64,000 nucleotides of DNA from Rhodospirillales bacterium (GTDB lineage: Bacteria > Pseudomonadota > Alphaproteobacteria > Rhodospirillales > Magnetospirillaceae). The notes below the pieces were generated by a model. That model saw only the letters and a program-made list of their open reading frames with translations. It searched no databases and was not told where the DNA came from. The stretch is taken from the NCBI GenBank assembly GCA_019455065.1, contig JACFNC010000019.1, positions 1 through 64,000 of the forward strand. The letters run 5' to 3'. Positions 31,121 to 40,197 of this stretch are shown here, one piece after another (within the stretch, counting starts at the first letter, position 1; each line of letters starts with the position of its first letter). The position numbers were made by a program, and so were the translations under genes.

Positions 31121-31909
31121 ATGTCCGTGTTCGCCGTGGCCGCCAGCCTTGCCACCGGCCTGATGCTCGGGCTGTTCGGCAGCGGGGGCTCGATCATCAC
31201 CTTGCCCGCGCTGATGTATCTGCTGGGCGTCGAAGCCAAGCCGGCGATCGCGATGAGCCTCGGCATCGTCGCGGCCACCGCCGCCATCGGCGCCGGCGAC
31301 CATTGGCGCAAAGGCAACGTCAATCTCGGCGTCGCCGGCGTTTTCGCCATATTCGGCGCGGTCGGAACCTATGCCGGGGCGCGCCTGGGCGTGGTTACGC
31401 CGGCGGCCGTCCAGCTTGGCCTGTTCGCCCTGGTCATGTACGCCGCCGCGTGGCGCATGTTGCGTCCGTCACCCGTGCCCGCGCGTACCGCGGCCGCGCA
31501 GATCCACGGCGACGGGACGATTGCCGCCCTGGGCGGACTTCCGGTCGGACGGATCGGTCATGTCGCGTTGCATGGTTTGCTGGTCGGCGCGCTCACCGGC
31601 CTGGTTGGGGTCGGTGGCGGCTTCATGATCGTGCCCGCACTGGTCCTGCTTTCGGGCCTGCCGATGAAACAGGCCGTGGGAACCTCCCTCGCGGTGGTGG
31701 CGGCGAAGTCCGTCGTCGGCTTCGTGGGCTATGTCGACGCGGTTGCCGTCGACTATGTCCTGATGACAACGTTCACCGCCATCGCGGTGTGCGGCGGCTT
31801 CGTCGGCAGCTACCTCGCCGGCCGTCTGCCGGCCGACTTGATCAAGCGCGGCTTCGCCTGGTTCCTGGTGGCGATAGCCACGCTCATCATCGTCGAACAG
31901 GCGTGGTGA
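31121..31909 (+). CDS. TauE/SafE-family permease (sulfite/sulfonate exporter type)
   Basis: A 262-residue membrane protein with about 7-8 hydrophobic helices. The family repeats are GLMLGLFGSGGSIITLPALMYL and its second copy GALTGLVGVGGGFMIVPALVLL. Members export sulfite, sulfonates or other organic anions; the substrate here is unproven. ATG 31121 has GAGG at 31113-31116, and an in-frame TTG at 31100 would fall inside the palindrome. The downstream small gene is 7 bp away. A rhodanese and an MBL hydrolase a few kb away hint at a sulfur-handling neighbourhood. Confidence 0.88.
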   Translation: MSVFAVAASLATGLMLGLFGSGGSIITLPALMYLLGVEAKPAIAMSLGIVAATAAIGAGDHWRKGNVNLGVAGVFAIFGAVGTYAGARLGVVTPAAVQLGLFALVMYAAAWRMLRPSPVPARTAAAQIHGDGTIAALGGLPVGRIGHVALHGLLVGALTGLVGVGGGFMIVPALVLLSGLPMKQAVGTSLAVVAAKSVVGFVGYVDAVAVDYVLMTTFTAIAVCGGFVGSYLAGRLPADLIKRGFAWFLVAIATLIIVEQAW

Positions 31910-31916
31910 CTTCGCG

Positions 31917-32228
31917 ATGGCGTTCGATATTATCGTTTGCTCCAACCAGCCGCCGGGGAAACGGTGCATGCTCTACACGGCTTACGCGGCCGAATTGAGC
32001 GGGAGCCTCGGCGGCATCCTGTCGTCGATCCATTTTCCGAACAAGGGCGAGCAACCGGCGCCTCCGGCCCTTATCGTCGGCGGTACGGTACTCCAGCCCT
32101 CCGATGACATGACCGTCTCGCCAAACGACCTGATTCGCATGGTCGTGAGTCTCGAACCCGCCATGAATGTGCGCGAACTCCGTGCCCGACTTGAGCGAAT
32201 CGGGCAGCCGGCGGCCCACACTCCCTGA
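31917..32228 (+). CDS. Small protein of unknown function
   Basis: A 103-residue soluble protein, not recognised. It has two cysteines (C8 and C17), a ALIVGGTVLQPSDDM central segment and a helical charged C-terminus (VRELRARLERIG). It starts 7 bp after the TauE-like gene and is probably cotranslated with it. A small redox or persulfide-handling role would suit the neighbour but is guesswork. Its stop is 2 bp from the convergent SDR gene. Confidence 0.65.
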   Translation: MAFDIIVCSNQPPGKRCMLYTAYAAELSGSLGGILSSIHFPNKGEQPAPPALIVGGTVLQPSDDMTVSPNDLIRMVVSLEPAMNVRELRARLERIGQPAAHTP

Positions 32229-32230
32229 CT

Positions 32231-33001
32231 TCACTGGGCGGTATATCCGCCGTCGATTACCAGCTCGGTACCGGTTACGAACTTGGATTCGTCGGAAGCC
32301 AGATATACCACGCCGTAGGCAATGTCGTCGGGCTCGCCCACATGGCCCACCGGGTGGAGGGCGTCCAAGGCCTTGCGGCCGGCCTCGAGGTCTCCCTTCG
32401 ATTTCAAATAGTTCTCGACCATCGGTGTCCAAATGTAGCCGGGATGAATCGAATTGACCCGGATCCCGTATCCGGCCTTGGCGCAGTGCAGGGCCGCCGA
32501 CTTGGTCAGCAACCGCACCCCGCCCTTGCTGGCGTTATAGGCGGCGAGGGTTGGGTCGCCGATGATGCCCTCGATCGAGGACAGATTGATGATGGATCCG
32601 CCGCCGCGTCCCTTCATGGCGCGGATGGCCGCGCGGGTGCCCAGGAACACGCCGTCCAGGTTGATCGACATCAGCCAGCGCCACTTCTCGAGGGTGGTCT
32701 CCTCGACCGTGCCGTCGAGGGCCACCCCCGCGTTGTTGACCAAGGCGTCCAGGCGGCCGTATTCGGCGAGCGTGCGGTCGATGACCTGCTGCCAGTCGCT
32801 TTCGCTGGCCACGTCGTGGCGCACGAACATGGCCTTTCCGCCCGTCCCTCCGACCTCCCGGGCGAGTTCCTGGCCTTCGTCCTCGCGAATATCCGTTATC
32901 GCCACGCCGGCCCCTTCGCGGGCCAGCATCGTGACCATCGCCTTCCCCAATCCCAGGGCGCCGCCCGTGACGATCACGACCTTGCCGTCGACCCGTGCCA
33001 T
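32231..33001 (-). CDS. Short-chain dehydrogenase/reductase
   Basis: A 256-residue classical SDR oxidoreductase. Seen: TGGALGLGKAM (cofactor glycine motif), NNAG, the catalytic Ser in INLSSIEG, YNASK (Tyr and Lys), and PGYIWTPM. The Asp after the second strand (ITDIRE) favours NAD(H). Substrate unknown. ATG 33001 is preceded by GAAGGAGGAAGGAGC-like purines, a strong ribosome site. Confidence 0.92.
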   Translation of the reverse strand: MARVDGKVVIVTGGALGLGKAMVTMLAREGAGVAITDIREDEGQELAREVGGTGGKAMFVRHDVASESDWQQVIDRTLAEYGRLDALVNNAGVALDGTVEETTLEKWRWLMSINLDGVFLGTRAAIRAMKGRGGGSIINLSSIEGIIGDPTLAAYNASKGGVRLLTKSAALHCAKAGYGIRVNSIHPGYIWTPMVENYLKSKGDLEAGRKALDALHPVGHVGEPDDIAYGVVYLASDESKFVTGTELVIDGGYTAQ

Positions 33002-33095
33002 GCCGTTGCTCCTTCCTCCTTCTTCTCTGAGGGGAATGTCGGAACGGCTTCCGCCGCTTCAACCGCAAGGCATGGTCAAGGCGGGTTGCGCCGCC

Positions 33096-33230
33096 TTATT
33101 CGCGCTCCGGCGCAGACGGGCCCTTCGGCCGCCGTGTGCACAGGCCGTAGAGTTCGCAGAGGATGAAGTAGAGCGCGAAGGTGAGCAGCGGCACGAAAAC
33201 GATGTAGAAGACGGGATTCCAGACGTCCAT
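33096..33230 (-). CDS. 44-residue single-pass membrane protein
   Basis: ATG 33230 to TAA 33096-33098, with AGGGGGA about 8 bases upstream of the ATG. The protein begins MDVWNPVFYIVFVPLLTFAL, has one membrane helix of about 20 residues, and ends in a basic/proline tail (CTRRPKGPSAPERE). Two cysteines flank the cytoplasmic end of the helix. It stands alone between the SDR gene and the DUF4142 gene. Function unknown. The strong ribosome site and the membrane helix argue it is real. Confidence 0.65.
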   Translation of the reverse strand: MDVWNPVFYIVFVPLLTFALYFILCELYGLCTRRPKGPSAPERE

Positions 33231-33351
33231 GGCGATATCCCCCTGACCGCGCTTCATGCTAGCAGGTCGCCACGACGCCGCATACCCGGTCGCGGCAGGG
33301 GGAGGCCGCGGGTCGCCGCGCCGATCAGCGGATCGGCGCGGTCGGATCGCG

Positions 33352-33930
33352 TCAACGGGATTGGCCGGACGCTTCCTCGGGCATGACGGCCATTTCCTGC
33401 GCCATCGACTCCGCCAGCGTCAGATGCTCCTGGAGGACCGGCAACGTATCGGTGGCATATTTCTTGAGGTCGGCATCCTCGCTCGAGTCGGCCATCGCCC
33501 GATACATGGCAACGTCCTTGCGGTGATCCTCGACCATGAGGCGCGCATACTGGCGGTCGAATTCCTCGCCGTTCAGCGCGGACAGTCGCTGTATGGTCTC
33601 GCGTTCCTCGGGGCCGGGTTCGGTGGGCGTCTTTATGCCCTTCTTCTCGGCCATCGCCGTCAGCGCCTCGTTGGCGCGCGAATGATCCTCGATCATCCGC
33701 TGGCCGAACTCCTTGACTTCCGGCCGCGAACCCTTTTCCTGGGCCAGTTCGCCCATCGCGACCTCGGCGAGGTTGCCGCTTGCCGCCTTGTGGGTGAACT
33801 GTTCGTAATCGAGTTCGACGAGTTCCTCCGGCTGCTCGCGCGCCGGACTGGCGGGACCGCTGGCGCTCTGTGCGAAGGCGGCGATGGGTACGAGAGAGCC
33901 CGCCAGCAGGGCGATGGCGAAACGTCGCAT
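33352..33930 (-). CDS. Secreted DUF4142 protein
   Basis: A 192-residue protein with a signal peptide (ALLAGSLVPIAAFAQ). The helical, ferritin-like-bundle DUF4142 region carries the family wording: DYEQFTHKAASGNLAEVAMGELA, KEFGQRMIEDHSRANEAL, FDRQYARLMVEDHRKDVAMY and LPVLQEHLTLAESM. The function of the family is not established; members are often stress-induced. ATG 33930 has GGAGGG 5-10 bases upstream. It is divergent from the gene at 34151. Confidence 0.9.
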   Translation of the reverse strand: MRRFAIALLAGSLVPIAAFAQSASGPASPAREQPEELVELDYEQFTHKAASGNLAEVAMGELAQEKGSRPEVKEFGQRMIEDHSRANEALTAMAEKKGIKTPTEPGPEERETIQRLSALNGEEFDRQYARLMVEDHRKDVAMYRAMADSSEDADLKKYATDTLPVLQEHLTLAESMAQEMAVMPEEASGQSR

Positions 33931-34048
33931 GTTTCCCTCCGTGTGGTGGTGGCATCGCATCTCCAACGCCGGCCGGCCTCCGCGCGTTTCCGTCACAGGA
34001 GCACTACCGCGACAGAGAGTTCGGGGCGACACGGTCAGGGCGAAGGCG

Positions 34049-34105
34049 ATGGTTCGCCCGTCCCACGCGCCCCCCTTCACGGCCGCCGCCGTTGTGCTAT
34101 CGTGA
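34049..34105 (+). CDS. Possible 18-residue leader peptide
   Basis: ATG 34049 to TGA 34103-34105, reading MVRPSHAPPFTAAAVVLS, with GAAGG just upstream. Its stop is 4 bases before a hairpin with seven T residues (34110-34138). The order short peptide, terminator, gene (34151) is that of an attenuator, but the codon run (AAAVVL) is not strongly biased and the downstream gene has no known pathway. Weak call. Confidence 0.25.
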   Translation: MVRPSHAPPFTAAAVVLS

Positions 34106-34109
34106 TGGC

Positions 34110-34138
34110 GACCCGGCCCCCGTGCCGGTCCTTTTTTT
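34110..34138 (+). terminator. Intrinsic terminator just upstream of the 34151 gene
   Basis: GACCCGGC and GCCGGTC pair (34110-34117 with 34124-34130) as a 7-bp stem with one bulged C and a 6-base loop. CTTTTTTT (34131-34138) follows. It sits 12 bases before a plus-strand ATG, and no complete plus-strand gene precedes it. It must therefore end a short transcript, either a small RNA or an attenuated leader. Confidence 0.7.
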
Positions 34139-34150
34139 GTGGGTGAAGGG

Positions 34151-34453
34151 ATGTCGGTTGCGTGGTTGTCCCGTGAACGGACGCAAGCCGAGGTAGCCGC
34201 CGCCAGGGCGGCGTGGAAGCAGTATCAGACCCTGCCGGCCGCCGACCGCGACGGCTTTCTGGCCGATCTTGTGAACCGCGGTCAGAGCGGCGTTCTGGCC
34301 GCCATCAGCGCTTTCCTGCGCAACGAAGGTTTCGCCCGCTACAACCGGCCCTGCCCGGCCGGCGTCGCGCCCGAGGCGTGGCGGCAAGAGGCCGCCGACT
34401 ACCTCAGGCAGTCGGATCAGGTGGCCACGCTGGCCGAGCGGGTGGCCGGCTGA
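34151..34453 (+). CDS. Small soluble protein of unknown function
   Basis: A 100-residue helical protein starting MSVAWLSRERTQAEVAAARAAWKQYQ, with one Cys and no known motif. Not recognised. The ATG at 34151 is chosen by codon pattern; GTG 34139 in frame is an alternative directly after the T-run of the terminator. The rhodanese gene follows 145 bp downstream across a strong stem-loop. Confidence 0.6.
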   Translation: MSVAWLSRERTQAEVAAARAAWKQYQTLPAADRDGFLADLVNRGQSGVLAAISAFLRNEGFARYNRPCPAGVAPEAWRQEAADYLRQSDQVATLAERVAG

Positions 34454-34470
34454 TTTCGGACGACCGAGGG

Positions 34471-34499
34471 GGCTATGCCGCCGCACAGGCGGCGTAGCC
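34471..34499. repeat. 12-bp stem-loop between small gene and rhodanese
   Basis: GGCTATGCCGCC (34471-34482), loop GCACA, GGCGGCGTAGCC (34488-34499). All 12 positions pair, with one G-T wobble. There is no T-run. It could be an mRNA-stabilising or processing hairpin in the rhodanese leader. Confidence 0.65.
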
Positions 34500-34598
34500 G
34501 CTTGCCCGCCGCCGCCACCGAGCCAAAGCTAAAAGGAAACGTGTTTTCTTTGCGCAGGGCCTCGCCCGCGGGCGCGGCCCGTTCGGTGGGAGGTAAGC

Positions 34599-35447
34599 AT
34601 GGCAGACTACGCGCATCCCGAAGCCATCGTCGGAACCGACTGGGTGGCGCAGCACCGCGGCGATGCCAACCTGCGGCTCGTCGAGGTCGACGTCGACACG
34701 GCGGCCTACGGCGAGGGGCATATCCCGGGCGCCCTCGCCTGGAACTGGACCACGCAGCTTTGCGACACGGTGCAACGCGACATCCTGTCCAAGGACAAGT
34801 TCGAAGCCTTGATGGAGCAGTCGGGCATCGGCAATGACACCACCGTGGTGCTGTATGGCGACAACAACAACTGGTTTGGCGCCTGGGCGTTATGGCAGAT
34901 GAAGATTTACGGCCATCGCGACGTGCGGCTGATGAACGGCGGTCGCAAGAAGTGGCTGGAGGAGGGCCGCGAAATAACCCGCGACGTGCCCTCTTATCCG
35001 CGTGCCGGTTATCGGGCAGAGAAGTCGGACTTGTCGATCCGGGCCTTCAAGCCCGAGGTCGACGACGCAGTGCGCAGGCGCACCGCCGGTCTGGTTGACG
35101 TGCGCAGCCCCGACGAATTCACCGGCCGCATCGTCGCCCCGCCCGGACTGCCAGAGACGGCGCAGCGCGGCGGCCATATTCCCGGCGCCAAGAACATCCC
35201 CTGGGCATCGGCCTGCAATGACGACGGCACGTTCAAGTCGGTGGACGCGTTGCGGCGGCTGTACGAGGAACAAGGCATCACCCCCGACCGGCCGGCCATC
35301 GCCTATTGCCGCATCGGCGAGCGGTCGAGCCACACCTGGTTCGTCCTCAAGTACCTGTTGGGCTATGAGGACGTGAAGAACTACGACGGGTCGTGGACTG
35401 AATGGGGCAATCTGGTCGGCGCCCCGGTCGAAAAGCAGGCGGCGTGA
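34599..35447 (+). CDS. Rhodanese-type thiosulfate/3-mercaptopyruvate sulfurtransferase
   Basis: A 282-residue two-domain sulfurtransferase that moves sulfane sulfur to cyanide or a thiol. The N-terminal domain is inactive; the C-terminal one carries the catalytic loop YCRIGERSSHTWFVL with the active Cys, after HIPGAKNIPWA. The CRIGERS loop resembles thiosulfate sulfurtransferases more than the CGSGVTA loop of SseA. GGGAGG lies 6 bases before ATG 34599. The following gene overlaps its ribosome region. Confidence 0.93.
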   Translation: MADYAHPEAIVGTDWVAQHRGDANLRLVEVDVDTAAYGEGHIPGALAWNWTTQLCDTVQRDILSKDKFEALMEQSGIGNDTTVVLYGDNNNWFGAWALWQMKIYGHRDVRLMNGGRKKWLEEGREITRDVPSYPRAGYRAEKSDLSIRAFKPEVDDAVRRRTAGLVDVRSPDEFTGRIVAPPGLPETAQRGGHIPGAKNIPWASACNDDGTFKSVDALRRLYEEQGITPDRPAIAYCRIGERSSHTWFVLKYLLGYEDVKNYDGSWTEWGNLVGAPVEKQAA

Positions 35448-35458
35448 CGGAGGGGGTG

Positions 35459-35683
35459 ATGGATAGGGCCCAGGATTATCGGCGTCGGCGGGAGACGGTC
35501 GGCGAGTGGCCCATCGCGGTGACGTCCTACCGGATCGGCGATGAATACTACTGCGCGGTGGACAACGTCAGCCCCGGCGCCTGCCTGTGCCGCGCCACGG
35601 CCGGCACCCGCGAGGAGGCCGAGGAGCAGGCGCTGCGCAAGGCGCGCGAGATGGTGGCGCGGACGCGGACACTACCGACCTAG
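35459..35683 (+). CDS. Small conserved-looking protein after rhodanese
   Basis: A 74-residue acidic/basic protein, starting MDRAQDYRRRRETVGEWPIAV, with three cysteines (YYCAVDNVSPGACLCRA) and an amphipathic C-terminal helix (EEAEEQALRKAREMV). Not recognised. ATG 35459 has GGAGG at 35449-35453. GTG 35444, overlapping the rhodanese stop, is an alternative. Cotranscription with the rhodanese is likely. Confidence 0.65.
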   Translation: MDRAQDYRRRRETVGEWPIAVTSYRIGDEYYCAVDNVSPGACLCRATAGTREEAEEQALRKAREMVARTRTLPT

Positions 35684-35688
35684 GCGTT

Positions 35689-36306
35689 CTATCGGGGCCG
35701 CGCCGACCCTTCGTAGAGAAAGCTCACCAGGCGCGGCCCCCGTGTCCGATAGCCCGTCTCCAGGTGGTCGAGACGGAAACCGGCACCCTCGATCAGCCGG
35801 TCGATCGGCCGGTTGAGGTGGCAATTGCCCGCACAGCGCCGCCACAGCGGCGTCAACCGATCCTGCCAGGCGCGCACGGCGGCGTCGGGCGCACGGCCGT
35901 GCTCGATGAACAACAGCCGGCCGCCCGGCCGCAATACCCGCCGCATCTCGCCGAGGGCCCGTGCGGCGTCGGGGATGCTGCACAGGGTCCAGGTGGTGAC
36001 CACGGTGTCGATACTGGCGGCGTCGAGCGGGATGTCCTCAGCCGAGGCGGGCAGAAGCCGAACCGGGCGGGCAAGCCGGCGTGCTCGTTCCCCAGCCATC
36101 CGCAGCAGCGCGGGGGACGGCTCGAGGCCGAAGATTTCGGTGGTGCCCGGGCCATAGAAGGGGAGATTGAGGCCCGACCCCATGCCGACTTCGAGCACGC
36201 GGCCCTCGGCGGCCGGCACCAGTCGGGCGCGCATCTCGCCGAACTGCTTCTGGCGCATGGTCAGCGCGATCAGCCGCGGCAGCACCCAATCCTGGTAGAT
36301 TCCCAT
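35689..36306 (-). CDS. Class I SAM-dependent methyltransferase
   Basis: A 205-residue methyltransferase of the UbiE/Methyltransf_11 style. Seen: GRVLEVGMGSGLNLPFY (SAM motif I), FGLEPSPALLRMA (motif with acidic residue), TWTLCSIPDAARALGEMRRVLRPGGRLLFIEHG. It is often called phospholipid or thiol methyltransferase in annotation, but the substrate cannot be read. It ends 5 bp from the convergent small gene and is preceded by the MBL hydrolase gene on the same strand. Confidence 0.85.
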   Translation of the reverse strand: MGIYQDWVLPRLIALTMRQKQFGEMRARLVPAAEGRVLEVGMGSGLNLPFYGPGTTEIFGLEPSPALLRMAGERARRLARPVRLLPASAEDIPLDAASIDTVVTTWTLCSIPDAARALGEMRRVLRPGGRLLFIEHGRAPDAAVRAWQDRLTPLWRRCAGNCHLNRPIDRLIEGAGFRLDHLETGYRTRGPRLVSFLYEGSARPR

Positions 36307-36332
36307 GCCGGCGCCGGCTCCTAGCGAGACAA

Positions 36333-37001
36333 CTAGAACAGGCCGCCCTGAGCCGCCACGCGCTGCCACCAGCCTTGGGCCTCGGCCACCGTCCATTCCG
36401 GCCCATGGCCGCTGAACAGCACCGCCTCTTCCGGCAGCATGCCGAGCAGGCGCGTGATCGACTCGACCAGGGCGCGGCCGTCGCCGCCCGGCAAGTCGGT
36501 TCGCCCGACACCGTAGTTGAACAGGGTGTCGCCGGTCAGCACGAAGCCACCGAAGTCGTAGCAGACCCCGCCGGGGGTGTGGCCGGGCGTTTCGATGACA
36601 CGCATCGGAATTTCGCCCGCCTCCAGGGTCGGCGCCTCGACGAACCAGGTGCATTGGGGCGGCGTCAGCCGCATGCCCATCAGGGAACTCGCCATGTTGG
36701 CGGCGCGCTCGATCACCGGGCGTTCCTTCTCATGCGCATGGCAGGGCAGCTTCAGAGCCTCCTGCAGGCCGGCGGCGCCGGAAATGTGGTCGGGATGCCC
36801 GTGCGTCAACAGGATCGCCTTGGGCACGCCCCCGTCGGCCTGCGCGGCGGCAAGGATGTCGGCCGGGCGGGCACCCGGATCGACGATGAGCACCGCGCCG
36901 CTCGGCAAGTGGCGCACCAGGTCGCAGTTCTGATGCCACGGCGGGTCGCTGACCACGACCTCGAGGGCAAGGTCACCGAAGACGAGGCGGCTGTCCGGCA
37001 T
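36333..37001 (-). CDS. Metallo-beta-lactamase-fold hydrolase, glyoxalase II-like
   Basis: A 222-residue MBL-fold protein. The metal motif THGHPDH (HxHxDH), ETPGHTPGG and LTGDTLFNYGVGRTDLPGGD are those of the glyoxalase II/persulfide-dioxygenase branch; SGHGPEW ends the set. The substrate is not readable: hydroxyacylglutathione hydrolysis or persulfide oxidation are the family options. ATG 37001 follows AGGGAG. It lies 26 bp upstream of the methyltransferase gene, in the same operon, and near a rhodanese. Confidence 0.9.
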   Translation of the reverse strand: MPDSRLVFGDLALEVVVSDPPWHQNCDLVRHLPSGAVLIVDPGARPADILAAAQADGGVPKAILLTHGHPDHISGAAGLQEALKLPCHAHEKERPVIERAANMASSLMGMRLTPPQCTWFVEAPTLEAGEIPMRVIETPGHTPGGVCYDFGGFVLTGDTLFNYGVGRTDLPGGDGRALVESITRLLGMLPEEAVLFSGHGPEWTVAEAQGWWQRVAAQGGLF

Positions 37002-37169
37002 CACGGGCTCCCTGTAGCAAGGCGCCGCCATTATCGCGATGCGGGCCGGCGGCGCAAGCCCGGGAGCGGGACCGCCAGGTGGCAGACGGCTTCAAGGTGT
37101 AATAAAGGCCGCGTTCGCGGGCCCCTTACGCGGCGTCAGGGCGGGCCGCAGGCGAAGCACCGATCGCCG

Positions 37170-39887
37170 CTAAACCTGGCCGTGGCAATGCTTGAATTTC
37201 TTTCCGGAGCCACATGGGCAGGGCGCGTTGCGGGGGGTGCCGCCCCAGGTCGCCGGGTCGGCCGGGTCGACGGGGCCTATTCGCCGGGGTTGCATTCCGG
37301 CCGAACCGGCATCGACGGGGTCCGCCGCGGTGCCGGCCAGAGCCGGATCCTGGCGGGTTTCATGCATTTCGCCGGGGCCCTGCGGCTCCGGGATCTGCTC
37401 GTCTCCGCCGTCGATTCGCAGCTCGATGTGGCACAGCACGCCGGTCACCCGCTCGCGCAACTGGCCCAGCATCTCGTCGAACATGTTGAAGGCTTCGCGC
37501 TTGTATTCGTTCAGCGGGTCGCGCTGGCCATAAGCGCGAAGGCCGATGCCGTGGCGCAGATGGTCGAGATGCAGCAGGTGTTCCTTCCAGGACTGATCGA
37601 GGATCTGCAACAGCAGGCTCTTCTCGACCATGCGCATGATTTCGGGGCCGTAGTTGGCCGCCTTCTGCGCCATCTTCTGATCGGCGGCGACGGTGATGCG
37701 CTGCTTGATTTCCTGGTCGGCGATGCCCTCTTCCTTGGCCCAGTCGGCGATCGGCAGATCAAGCCCCAGGATTCGCAGGCATTCCTCGTGCAGGCCGTGG
37801 ACGTCCCACTGCTCGGCATAGGCCTTCTCGGGAATGCAGCGGGCGACCATGGCGTCGATCACCTCGTGGCGCATGTCGAGGACCGTCTGCGACACCTCGG
37901 TCGCCTGCATCAGGTCCTTGCGCTGCTCGTAGATGACCTTCCGCTGGTCGTTCATCACGTCGTCGAACTTCAGCAAGTTCTTGCGGATATCGAAGTTGCG
38001 CGCTTCGACCTTCTGCTGCGCCTTCTCCAGAGCCTTGTTGATCCAGGGATGGATGATCGCCTCGCCCTCTTTCAGCCCAAGCTTTTGCAGCATGCCGTCC
38101 ATGCGGTTGGTGCCGAAGATGCGCATCAGGTCGTCTTCGAGGGAGAGGAAGAATTTCGAGCCGCCGGGATCGCCCTGCCGACCCGAGCGGCCGCGCAGCT
38201 GGTTGTCGATGCGCCGGCTCTCATGGCGCTCGGTGCCGACCACGTACAGGCCGCCGGCCGCGAGGGCGACCTGCTTGGCGGCCGCCACCTCGGCCCGGAT
38301 CTCGTCCCCCCTGCGGGCGCGTGCGCCATCGTCGGTGATCGACGACAGCTCCTGCTTCAGGCGCATGTCGAGGTTGCCGCCGAGTTGGATGTCGGTTCCG
38401 CGGCCGGCCATATTGGTGGCGATGGTCACCGCGCCGGGCACGCCCGCCTGGGCGACGATAAACGCCTCCTGCTCGTGATAGCGGGCGTTGAGGACGTGGT
38501 GCGGAACCTTCTTCGCCTTGAGCATTTCCGACAATTGTTCGGACTTCTCGATGCTCACCGTGCCCACCAGCACCGGCTGCTGGCGCGTACGGCAGTCTTC
38601 GATCAAGGCGACGATGGCCTCATGCTTCTCGCGCGCGGTGCGATAGACCTCGTCATCCTGGTCCTGGCGGGAGACCGGCACGTTGGTGGGAATCTCGACG
38701 ACCTCGAGCTTGTAGATCTCGGCGAACTCGCCGGCCTCGGTCATCGCCGTACCGGTCATGCCGGCCAGCTTGGGATAGAGGCGGAAGTAGTTCTGGAAGG
38801 TTATCGAGGCCAGGGTCTGGTTCTCGTTCTGGATCGTCACCCCTTCCTTCGCCTCGAGCGCCTGGTGCAGGCCTTCGGAATAGCGACGGCCCTCCATCAT
38901 GCGGCCGGTGAACTCGTCGATGATGACGACCTTGTCGTCCTTGACGATGTAATCGACGTCGCGGGTGAACAGCTTGTGGGCGCGCAGAGCCTGGTTGGCG
39001 TGATGGACCAGCGAGATGTTGTGGATGTCGTACATGTTGCCCTGCGTCAGCAGGCCGGCCTCGCGCAATAGCTGCTCCATATGCTCGGCGCCCGCTTCCG
39101 TCAGGGTCACCGCGCGGGCCTTCTCGTCCTTCTCGAAATCCTCGGGCGTGAGGCTCGAAATCAGCTGGTCGACCCGGGTGTAGAGCTCGGAGTTGTCCTC
39201 GGTGGGGCCAGAGATGATCAGCGGCGTGCGGGCTTCATCGACCAGGATTGAGTCGACCTCGTCGACGATCGCGTAGTGGAACGGCCGCTGGACCATCTCC
39301 TCGAGGCGGAACTTCATGTTGTCCCGGAGATAATCGAAGCCGAGTTCGTTGTTGGTGCCGTAGGTGATGTCGCAGGCATAGGCCTGCTGGCGCTGCAGGT
39401 CGTCGAGGCCATGCACGATGACACCGACCGAGAGGCCCAGGAAGCGATAGATCTGGCCCATCCACTCCGAGTCGCGCTTGGCCAGGTAGTCGTTGACCGT
39501 GACCACGTGCACGCCGTTGCCGGACAGGGCGTTGAGATACACCGGCAAGGTGGCCACCAGGGTCTTGCCTTCGCCGGTCTTCATCTCGGCGATCATGCCC
39601 CGGTGCAGCACCATTCCGCCCAGGAGCTGGACGTCGAAATGGCGCTGGCCGAGCGTGCGCTTGGCGGCCTCGCGCACCGTGGCGAAGGCGTCGACCAGCA
39701 AATCGTCCGGCGTCTCGCCGTCGATCAGCCGGCGGCGGAAGAGATCGGTCCTGGCGCGCAGTTCGTCGTCGCTGAGGGCGGCCACATCCGCTTCGGCGGC
39801 GTTGATCGCCTCCACCTGGTTGCGCAGGGTTTTCAGGAATCGGTCATTGGCGGTGCCGAAGAGCCGCCGGGCGATGGCGCCGAACAT
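37170..39887 (-). CDS. secA: Preprotein translocase ATPase SecA
   Basis: A 905-residue motor of the Sec pathway. Seen: the Walker A motif in [47 protein letters not shown], and a C-terminal SecB/zinc-binding tail [14 protein letters not shown] that supplies Cys/His ligands. The linker before it (around 830-885) is Pro/Gly/Asp-rich. ATG 39887 follows GAGGA. It is divergent from the parvulin gene; no SecM-like leader was found. Confidence 0.98.
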   Translation of the reverse strand: MFGAIARRLFGTANDRFLKTLRNQVEAINAAEADVAALSDDELRARTDLFRRRLIDGETPDDLLVDAFATVREAAKRTLGQRHFDVQLLGGMVLHRGMIAEMKTGEGKTLVATLPVYLNALSGNGVHVVTVNDYLAKRDSEWMGQIYRFLGLSVGVIVHGLDDLQRQQAYACDITYGTNNELGFDYLRDNMKFRLEEMVQRPFHYAIVDEVDSILVDEARTPLIISGPTEDNSELYTRVDQLISSLTPEDFEKDEKARAVTLTEAGAEHMEQLLREAGLLTQGNMYDIHNISLVHHANQALRAHKLFTRDVDYIVKDDKVVIIDEFTGRMMEGRRYSEGLHQALEAKEGVTIQNENQTLASITFQNYFRLYPKLAGMTGTAMTEAGEFAEIYKLEVVEIPTNVPVSRQDQDDEVYRTAREKHEAIVALIEDCRTRQQPVLVGTVSIEKSEQLSEMLKAKKVPHHVLNARYHEQEAFIVAQAGVPGAVTIATNMAGRGTDIQLGGNLDMRLKQELSSITDDGARARRGDEIRAEVAAAKQVALAAGGLYVVGTERHESRRIDNQLRGRSGRQGDPGGSKFFLSLEDDLMRIFGTNRMDGMLQKLGLKEGEAIIHPWINKALEKAQQKVEARNFDIRKNLLKFDDVMNDQRKVIYEQRKDLMQATEVSQTVLDMRHEVIDAMVARCIPEKAYAEQWDVHGLHEECLRILGLDLPIADWAKEEGIADQEIKQRITVAADQKMAQKAANYGPEIMRMVEKSLLLQILDQSWKEHLLHLDHLRHGIGLRAYGQRDPLNEYKREAFNMFDEMLGQLRERVTGVLCHIELRIDGGDEQIPEPQGPGEMHETRQDPALAGTAADPVDAGSAGMQPRRIGPVDPADPATWGGTPRNAPCPCGSGKKFKHCHGQV

Positions 39888-40197
39888 TCAATGTCCTCAG
39901 CTTGGAGCGGTCCGAAAAGGCCTTTTTCGTCGACGGTCACACACATAGAGCCCGGTGCGCCCCGTGTCAACGACGGCCCCGGCCGCCGGCGGGAATGCCG
40001 CTCGGGAGGCGTGTCGGCGGCCAGCCCCGTTTCCCTTCGACGCCTGCCCCGGCCCCGGCGATGCGTGCCTTTCGAGTGACCCCGCGCAAGCAGGGTTAGT
40101 CGGCCGATGCCTGCTCTTGTGCGCGGGCCAGGGTTGTGCATTATGCCATGGCGGGCGCCCAGCCCGTGCCGTTCGCTCGCTGAGAGGATATTTCACC
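39888..40197. other. Divergent intergenic region between secA and the parvulin gene
   Basis: 310 bp without a convincing gene. It holds a loop-free palindrome CGAAAAGGCCTTTTTCG near the secA side (about 39914-39930) and GC-rich sequence otherwise. Both promoters should be here, but I could not assign them. Confidence 0.5.

Noticed and set aside
36375-39071. An 898-codon plus-strand frame opposite secA
   Set aside because: Same artefact of codon bias; SecA motifs account for the region fully.
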